DNA of 9,407 bases from an uncultured Saprospiraceae bacterium (lineage in GTDB: Bacteria; Bacteroidota; Bacteroidia; Chitinophagales; Saprospiraceae). Each line of letters opens with the position of its first letter. Position 1 is the first letter of the stretch. Below are positions 7,128-9,407 of this stretch, piece after piece. Under the pieces are notes generated by a model. That model was given only the letters and a program-made list of their open reading frames with translations. It was not told the origin of the DNA and did no database searches. Where the stretch lies: assembly GCA_937930625.1 (NCBI GenBank), contig CALHBW010000353.1, positions 1-9,407 on the forward strand, read 5' to 3'. Both the position numbers and the translations under genes were made by a program.

Positions 7128-7859
7128 AGTCTTGGTTTTGCCTAAAAAGTTGTCTAATTCCTTTTCAAAAATAAGATTTTTTTGTGGCTTTTCAAAACGT
7201 ATGTATTTTTTTATAAAATTTAAAAGAACTTCTATAAGGTCTCTATCGTAACCCTTTTTCATCAAGCGGCGAATCAGGTCAAATTTCAGACTTATCAGCC
7301 CTTCATCCGTTATTTTTTTGCGATTTTTTTTAATGCCGTACCAAGCTGTTTCCAAGACCACGGCAATCGGGTTGTCTATATCGTGAAAATCTTCCGGTTG
7401 TTTTTCCAATAATTTGTACGTATTGAACTCATACACATTACGCGTACCAAAGTGGTTAATTTCGTATGATTTAGGATGAAATTGCATATTATCATCAGTA
7501 AAAATGGCAAGCGCGGTAGTCGGCATTCCGTATTTATCCAAAATCCTGTAAAAATAGGTAAACATCCGTTTGCCAAAATTCAAATCAACATAGCCTTGTA
7601 CTTCTATGTGAATTAAAAACCATTTGGGAACTCCGCTTTTCGTATATACCTGCACGAGTTTATCGACATAACGCTGCCCTTTACCGAGGTCGGCAGTAAT
7701 CTCTGCAAGCTCCTTATCCAAAAATTTGACACCCTTCGAGAAATCAATTTCATCTGCCCATTTTCCGAAGAAAAAAATAACAAGATACTCTATCAAATCC
7801 TCAATAATACCTTTCCAAAGCATGTCTTGCAGCGTGTATTTAGGTTTCTTTTTGCTCAT
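6771..7859 (-). CDS. Rpn-family PD-(D/E)XK nuclease (recombination-promoting nuclease/putative transposase)
   Basis: A 362-residue protein. Residues about 15-130 form a PD-(D/E)XK nuclease core of the Rpn/YhgA type: D66 in YVDKLVQV, then the E-x-Q variant of the catalytic motif, E86-V-Q88, in FLIHIEVQGY, followed by FGKRMFTYFYRI. Residues 160-243 are helical linker. From Met245 the C-terminal part holds GVKEAIIQWYSEQAADERE, then about fifteen four-residue units alternating KVTE and EVTE (probably one long amphipathic helix), then an HTH-like end, SMRENGLKDKEIAGLLGIS. Such proteins cleave DNA, promote RecA-independent recombination in E. coli, and have been described as toxins with an intragenic antitoxin active against phage. 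The ATG at 7859 is 37 bases below the stop of the preceding gene. A weak TAGATTTA -7-like box (7892-7899, minus) could give it its own promoter. No terminal inverted repeats suggest a transposon. Confidence 0.9.
   Translation of the reverse strand: MSKKKPKYTLQDMLWKGIIEDLIEYLVIFFFGKWADEIDFSKGVKFLDKELAEITADLGKGQRYVDKLVQVYTKSGVPKWFLIHIEVQGYVDLNFGKRMFTYFYRILDKYGMPTTALAIFTDDNMQFHPKSYEINHFGTRNVYEFNTYKLLEKQPEDFHDIDNPIAVVLETAWYGIKKNRKKITDEGLISLKFDLIRRLMKKGYDRDLIEVLLNFIKKYIRFEKPQKNLIFEKELDNFLGKTKTMGVKEAIIQWYSEQAADEREEKVTKEVTERVTKEVTEEVTEKVTEEVTEKVTEEVTEKVTEEVTEKVTEEVTEKVTQNITQKYIISMRENGLKDKEIAGLLGISIEEIQAIFKGDSLE
6901..7068 (-). repeat. 24-bp tandem repeats in the Rpn nuclease gene (seven units)
   Basis: Five near-identical 24-base units start at 6901, 6925, 6949, 6973 and 6997, followed by two degenerate units at 7021 and 7045. 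Each encodes two four-residue steps (EVTE and KVTE). Units 6949-6972 and 6973-6996 are identical. Because 24 is a multiple of three, gain or loss of units keeps the frame, giving a length-variable helix. Confidence 0.95.
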
Positions 7860-7896
7860 AGTGAATTTATATTTATAGATAAAATGAGTTGTAAAT

Positions 7897-8430
7897 CTAC
7901 ATCATACACCTCATTAAACCATTCAATTTCCCTTGTTTTTTATTTTTTAAAACTAAAGTTTCCAGTCGATTATCCAATTCAAGGTGAATCTCGGTGATAT
8001 TATTTTCAGCAATTAAGGCATAATCATTTTTCGGAATTAAATACGCAACTTCCACCAACCACACCGAATCACAACAAGTCTGATAAGCATCCGAATGAAG
8101 CAATTCTTTGGCGTATAAAACAACCTCTTGACCATCTGCAAATACGAGCGTGAGTCTAGCGTCTTTTTTTATCGAAAATCCCGTTTCTTTTGTTTCAAAA
8201 TGAACATCAAGGAAGAGGTCGTCCTTGGATTTTCGCATTTTAGCAGCGAGTGTTTGATGGACGGTGTACCCTCCCACAAGTATCTGTGAGCGTGTTTGCG
8301 TTTGATTGGTTTTAGGAATATAACGACATTGAGCAGTCAGTACATTCGCACAAAACAACATAAAAAAAGCATTGACAATCAGTAAAATATACTGATTGCC
8401 AATGCTTTTATGCTGAATAAAAATTTTCAT
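7897..8430 (-). CDS. Small secreted protein of unknown function
   Basis: A 177-residue protein I do not recognise. The N-terminus MKIFIQHKSIGNQ leads into a hydrophobic stretch (YILLIVNAFFMLFCANVL) and LTA before Q34-C35, which reads as a signal peptidase I cleavage site rather than a good lipobox (Q at -1). The mature part is about 144 residues, alternates charged and beta-like stretches (LFLDVHFETKETGF, ARLTLVFADGQEVVLY, ITEIHLELD), and has cysteines at 35, 119, 120 and 175. A GTG at 8460 would add ten residues (MRQETRGFIF), but that stretch is encoded by heptamer repeats, so the ATG at 8430 is preferred. The gene lies 45 bases after adk and 37 bases before the Rpn gene on the same strand. 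The codons for residues 8-23 contain a terminator-like hairpin, which could reduce or regulate its expression. Confidence 0.7.
   Translation of the reverse strand: MKIFIQHKSIGNQYILLIVNAFFMLFCANVLTAQCRYIPKTNQTQTRSQILVGGYTVHQTLAAKMRKSKDDLFLDVHFETKETGFSIKKDARLTLVFADGQEVVLYAKELLHSDAYQTCCDSVWLVEVAYLIPKNDYALIAENNITEIHLELDNRLETLVLKNKKQGKLNGLMRCMM
8362..8409 (-). terminator. Intrinsic-terminator-like hairpin inside the secreted-protein signal-peptide codons
   Basis: On the minus strand, 8409-8390 pairs with 8384-8365. It is a 20-bp stem whose core arm is GCATTGGCAATCAGTA, with one G-U wobble in minus-strand RNA and a five-base loop (TATTT). The 3' arm runs into a T7 tract (8368-8362). It begins about 67 bases after the adk stop, a normal place for an adk terminator, yet lies wholly inside the next reading frame (residues 8-23). 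On the plus strand the wobble becomes an A-C mismatch and the T run is only four, so minus-strand function is favoured. Confidence 0.65.
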
Positions 8431-8442
8431 AAAAATAAAACC

Positions 8443-8470
8443 TCTAGTCTCTTGTCTCACATCTCTCGTC
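8443..8470. repeat. Four degenerate heptamer tandem repeats
   Basis: On the plus strand four 7-base units follow without a gap: TCTAGTC, TCTTGTC, TCACATC, TCTCGTC, consensus TCTNGTC (GACNAGA on the minus strand). They fill most of the 45 bases between the adk stop and the ATG of the secreted-protein gene, ending 12 bases before that ATG. Seven-base units cannot be a coding repeat in a fixed frame, so this is an intergenic short-tandem-repeat element. Confidence 0.75.
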
Positions 8471-8475
8471 CCTAT

Positions 8476-9057
8476 TTAGGCTACCAATGAACGGTCAATC
8501 ACTTCTGCCAATCTTCCAAACACTTCATCAATTCCACCTACACCATTGACAGTATGTGTTTTATCTTTTTTCTCGTAATGTCCCGCAACGATAGCCGTAG
8601 TTTCCTTATATACACTCAAGCGATTACGGATGATACTTTCGTCAGCATCGTCACTTCGTCCTGATGTTTTGGCGCGATTGAGCAGTCGTTTTACGATTTC
8701 TTCATCATCTACATCAAGTGCTACGAGTGATGTAATTTCCTGACTGTTCGCCATCAACATAGCGTCCAAAGCCTCCGCCTGTGGTATCGTGCGCGGAAAA
8801 CCATCGAAGATATAGCCCTTCACATCAGGATTTTCTTGTACCTTCTTTTTGAGCATACCGATAGTCACTTCGTCGGGTACGAGTGCGCCCTTGTCCATAT
8901 AACTTTTAGCTTCCAGACCAAGTGGTGTTTTATTACCGATTTCGCTGCGAAACAAATCACCTGTGGAGATGTGGAGCAAATTATATTTTTCAACCAAGTT
9001 GGTTGCTTGTGTTCCTTTACCGCTTCCCGGAGGTCCGAATAAAATTAAATTGATCAT
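8476..9057 (-). CDS. adk: Adenylate kinase, short-LID form
   Basis: Adenylate kinase (ATP + AMP to 2 ADP), a cytosolic housekeeping enzyme of adenine nucleotide balance. From the ATG at 9057 it is 193 residues. The P-loop GPPGSGKGTQ is at 8-17, the AMP-site motif STGDLFR at 31-37 and DGFPRT at 85-90. Arginines R128, R134, R144 and R146 lie around a compact LID (NRAKTSGRSDDADE). The LID lacks the ~27-residue insertion and zinc cysteines of long-form enzymes, hence the shorter length. An in-frame ATG at 9123 would add 22 residues (MLSLQSFFSKFFKK...), but the family starts directly before the P-loop strand as MINLILFG does here. A possible -7 element at 9112-9119 would also place transcription start downstream of the 9123 ATG. 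It is the first gene of the minus-strand cluster. Confidence 0.97.
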   Translation of the reverse strand: MINLILFGPPGSGKGTQATNLVEKYNLLHISTGDLFRSEIGNKTPLGLEAKSYMDKGALVPDEVTIGMLKKKVQENPDVKGYIFDGFPRTIPQAEALDAMLMANSQEITSLVALDVDDEEIVKRLLNRAKTSGRSDDADESIIRNRLSVYKETTAIVAGHYEKKDKTHTVNGVGGIDEVFGRLAEVIDRSLVA

Positions 9058-9111
9058 GGTAGATTTATTCTTGTCTGTTCTCTTTTTGAAAAATTTTGAA
9101 AAAAAGGATTG

Positions 9112-9119
9112 TAAAGATA
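9112..9119 (-). promoter_or_regulatory. Possible adk promoter -7 element (TATCTTTA)
   Basis: On the minus strand TATCTTTA matches seven of eight positions of the Bacteroidota TAnnTTTG -7 consensus. It would place transcription start near 9105, about 48 bases ahead of the adk ATG at 9057. No TTTG -33 element is visible at the expected distance, so the call is weak. Confidence 0.3.
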
Positions 9120-9254
9120 ACATTTTCGTATAGATTTAACCTTTTTGTTGTCATAAAGTTGAATGAATAATACAAAATTGTTGGGGATTTTCCAAAAAAA
9201 ACTTTGCATAGACAAAATCTAAACCCATCTTCAGTCCGTTCAATCCATATTGTA

Positions 9255-9262
9255 TATCTTTG
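9255..9262 (+). promoter_or_regulatory. Bacteroidota -7 promoter element (TATCTTTG) before the right-end gene
   Basis: TATCTTTG is a full match to the TAnnTTTG -7 consensus of the Bacteroidota primary sigma factor. It ends five bases before the ATG at 9268, so transcription would begin at or beside the start codon. No clear TTTG -33 box is seen in the sequence about 20-25 bases upstream. Confidence 0.5.
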
Positions 9263-9267
9263 TCACA

Positions 9268-9407
9268 ATGTCCGAATGGCTAAAAAAAATAACGAATGTT
9301 TATCCGCTACATCCCTTTTTGATGGGTTTGTACTTTACTTTGTATGGTATCAATCAGTACGAAACGCTCTTTGTTGAAGCAAAAGATGTGTTGGTGCTTT
9401 GGGGCAT
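9268..9407 (+). CDS. N-terminus of a probable integral membrane protein (cut by window end)
   Basis: The frame is open from ATG 9268 to the window end: 46 full codons, beginning MSEWLKKITNVYPLHPFLMG and continuing LYFTLYGINQYETLF, then VLVLWGI-like hydrophobic residues. A short amphipathic start, a proline-histidine-proline segment and a hydrophobic stretch are what is seen at the N-terminus of multi-pass membrane proteins, including membrane-anchored sulfatase-like proteins of Bacteroidota. The family cannot be decided from this fragment. It is divergent from adk, with 210 bases between the two starts. If transcription begins at the TATCTTTG box, translation is either leaderless from 9268 or starts at the in-frame ATG at 9322 (M19). 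Confidence 0.65.
   Translation, partial: MSEWLKKITNVYPLHPFLMGLYFTLYGINQYETLFVEAKDVLVLWG

Larger units (their letters stand above)
6483..7130 (-). repeat. Partial tandem duplication of the Rpn 3' end
   Basis: Unit A is 6771-7130 (within the full gene) and unit B is 6483-6770. Bases 6652-6770 are identical to 7012-7130 (119 bases). The opposite ends (6483-6590 against 6771-6878) differ at about 18 sites. Unit B is 72 bases shorter, exactly three 24-bp repeat units. On the minus strand the junction is GGAATAAACTATGGGC: the flank GGAATAAAC also follows unit B, and the AC before TATGGGC also precedes unit A, which fits a junction with about two bases of microhomology. Confidence 0.9.

Noticed and set aside
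6597..7145. Plus-strand frames opposite the Rpn repeats (rich in SHFLCDFFRHF-like units)
   Set aside because: They are the complement of the 24-bp coding repeats and owe their length to repeat periodicity. The minus-strand frame has the nuclease domain and synonymous divergence.
6771..7859. Rpn gene as an insertion-sequence transposase
   Set aside because: The 'putative transposase' label belongs to the family name only. No terminal inverted repeats or target-site duplication are visible, and the fold is a PD-(D/E)XK nuclease, not a DDE transposase.
8431..8460. GTG start for the secreted protein (adds MRQETRGFIF)
   Set aside because: These codons come largely from the heptamer repeat. The ATG at 8430 gives a normal signal peptide.
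9058..9123. N-terminal 22-residue extension of adenylate kinase from ATG 9123
   Set aside because: The P-loop strand of the family begins at the start of the protein, as from ATG 9057. The extension is K/F-rich sequence from an A/T-rich leader, and the possible -7 element at 9112-9119 would start transcription downstream of 9123.

Overview
The window reads as chromosomal DNA from a free-living member of the Bacteroidota, most like the Saprospiraceae or a related lineage. The grounds are: a giant secreted protein built from CotH, lamin-tail, LamG-like and cadherin-like modules; no Shine-Dalgarno sequences ahead of the starts; a TAnnTTTG-type -7 element before the last gene; a short-LID adenylate kinase; and an Rpn-type PD-(D/E)XK nuclease gene. 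The lineage is inferred from domain style, not from a marker-gene comparison.

Layout. Positions 38-6427 (+) hold one gene for a 2129-residue exported multidomain protein: signal peptide, chitobiase-C-like module, CotH kinase-like domain, second chitobiase-C-like module, four lamin-tail domains, LamG/concanavalin-like region, a Bacteroidota-type beta module, two cadherin-like 'tandem-95' repeats and a C-terminal domain ending in an EF-hand/dockerin-like loop. A hairpin at 6434-6477 separates it from a convergent minus-strand cluster. Read in the direction of transcription, that cluster is adk (9057-8476), a small secreted protein of unknown function (8430-7897), a full-length Rpn-family nuclease (7859-6771), and a stand-alone duplicate of the nuclease's C-terminal part (6767-6483). 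Divergent from adk, the first 46 codons of a probable membrane protein start at 9268 (+) and run off the window.

The most interesting locus is the Rpn pair. The nuclease C-terminus starts at an internal Met245, carries a variable four-residue (xVTE/K) helical repeat and ends in an HTH-like segment. This 3' segment has been tandemly duplicated so that the extra copy begins at exactly that methionine, three bases after the stop of the full gene. The copy has three fewer 24-bp repeat units. Rpn genes of enterobacteria are known to be genes-within-genes, in which the separately translated C-terminal piece (RpnS) inhibits the toxic full-length nuclease (RpnL) and the helical repeat number varies. 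The arrangement here looks like the intragenic antitoxin copied out into its own cistron; that function is inference.

A second unusual point lies between adk and the nuclease. A strong terminator-like hairpin with a T7 tail (8409-8362, minus strand) sits inside the signal-peptide codons of the small secreted protein, just after a run of four degenerate heptamers (8443-8470). It may be an adk terminator overlapping the next gene, or an attenuator.
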